Positions 5,531 to 5,671 of a stretch of 5,671 nt of DNA are shown piece by piece. A program made the position numbers and the translations under genes. Below the pieces are notes generated by a model. The model was not told the origin of the DNA. It worked only from the letters and a program-made list of their open reading frames with translations, and searched no databases. This DNA comes from Alphaproteobacteria bacterium (GTDB lineage: Bacteria > Pseudomonadota > Alphaproteobacteria > WRDZ01), in assembly GCA_009779595.1 (NCBI GenBank), contig WRDZ01000050.1:1-5671 (forward strand). Direction: 5' to 3'. Every line of letters starts with the position of its first letter. The stretch's first letter is position 1.

Positions 5531-5671
5531 CGAAGCTGAAGAAATACTCGCTTACAGTACGACGTTTGAAAATAGCGCTGCCCACGCTGGCCGCTCTGCT
5601 GCTTGCCCTTATATTCGCCTGGCCCGAGTTCTTCACAAAAATCGAAGACCCCATACAGTTTATCGAAGACC
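5527..5671 (+). CDS. lptC: LPS export protein LptC, N-terminal 48 codons (runs off window)
   Basis: Bitopic inner-membrane protein that passes LPS from the LptB2FG transporter to periplasmic LptA. Only the start is visible: a basic stretch (KLKKYSLTVRRLK, 3-15) followed by one hydrophobic helix (about 16-33, ALPTLAALLLALIFAW) and the beginning of the periplasmic part. The RRL-K-ALP then W-P pattern is what I recall for alphaproteobacterial LptC. The ATG overlaps the kdsD stop by four bases (ATGA), so translation is coupled; no separate ribosome site is needed. The order rnd-kdsD-lptC is familiar in alphaproteobacteria, where lptA and lptB usually follow. The call rests on short sequence plus context. 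Confidence 0.78.
   Translation, partial: MTKLKKYSLTVRRLKIALPTLAALLLALIFAWPEFFTKIEDPIQFIED

Overview
The window reads as chromosome of a flagellated alphaproteobacterium, probably Rhodospirillales-like. The reasons are the flagellin type (short D0/D1 flagellins beginning MSDITLTSSMRSNLL), sigma-54 type promoters in front of both flagellins, a CtrA-type GTTAA-N7-TTAAC box with nearby GANTC sites, and a short RNase D gene followed by kdsD and lptC. The genus cannot be fixed from the sequence. GC content is moderate and ATA isoleucine codons are common.

Left half (1-3698, all minus strand), read in transcription order: motA, motB, flagellin B, flagellin A. motA and motB are 6 nt apart and encode the proton-channel stator of the flagellar motor. 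Flagellin B (278 aa, complete) has its own sigma-54 type promoter and ends at a clear intrinsic terminator. Flagellin A is a paralogue with a second, stronger sigma-54 type promoter; it runs off the left edge, so only its first 195 codons are present. Its reading frame is open to the edge with no stop. Motor and filament genes therefore sit together, but the two flagellins are separately transcribed late-class units.

Centre (3699-3824): a 126-bp divergent intergenic region. It holds a near-consensus CtrA-type box on the motA side and a sigma-70 type promoter for the tRNA on the other side.

Right half (3825-5671, plus strand): tRNA-Leu(CAG) with encoded CCA, then 15 nt later a short ribonuclease D gene (rnd), then kdsD (arabinose-5-phosphate isomerase, SIS plus two CBS domains), whose stop overlaps the start of lptC (partial, right edge). 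kdsD makes the precursor of Kdo for lipopolysaccharide and lptC belongs to the LPS export bridge, so this is the head of an LPS biosynthesis/export operon. The tRNA and rnd appear to share a transcript.

I see no CRISPR array, mobile element, phage or toxin-antitoxin signature. The protein-coding content is conventional. The observations worth following are regulatory (stacked CtrA/GANTC/sigma-54 signals, a dyad over the flagellin A start site), the tRNA-rnd linkage, and the insertion in flagellin A.
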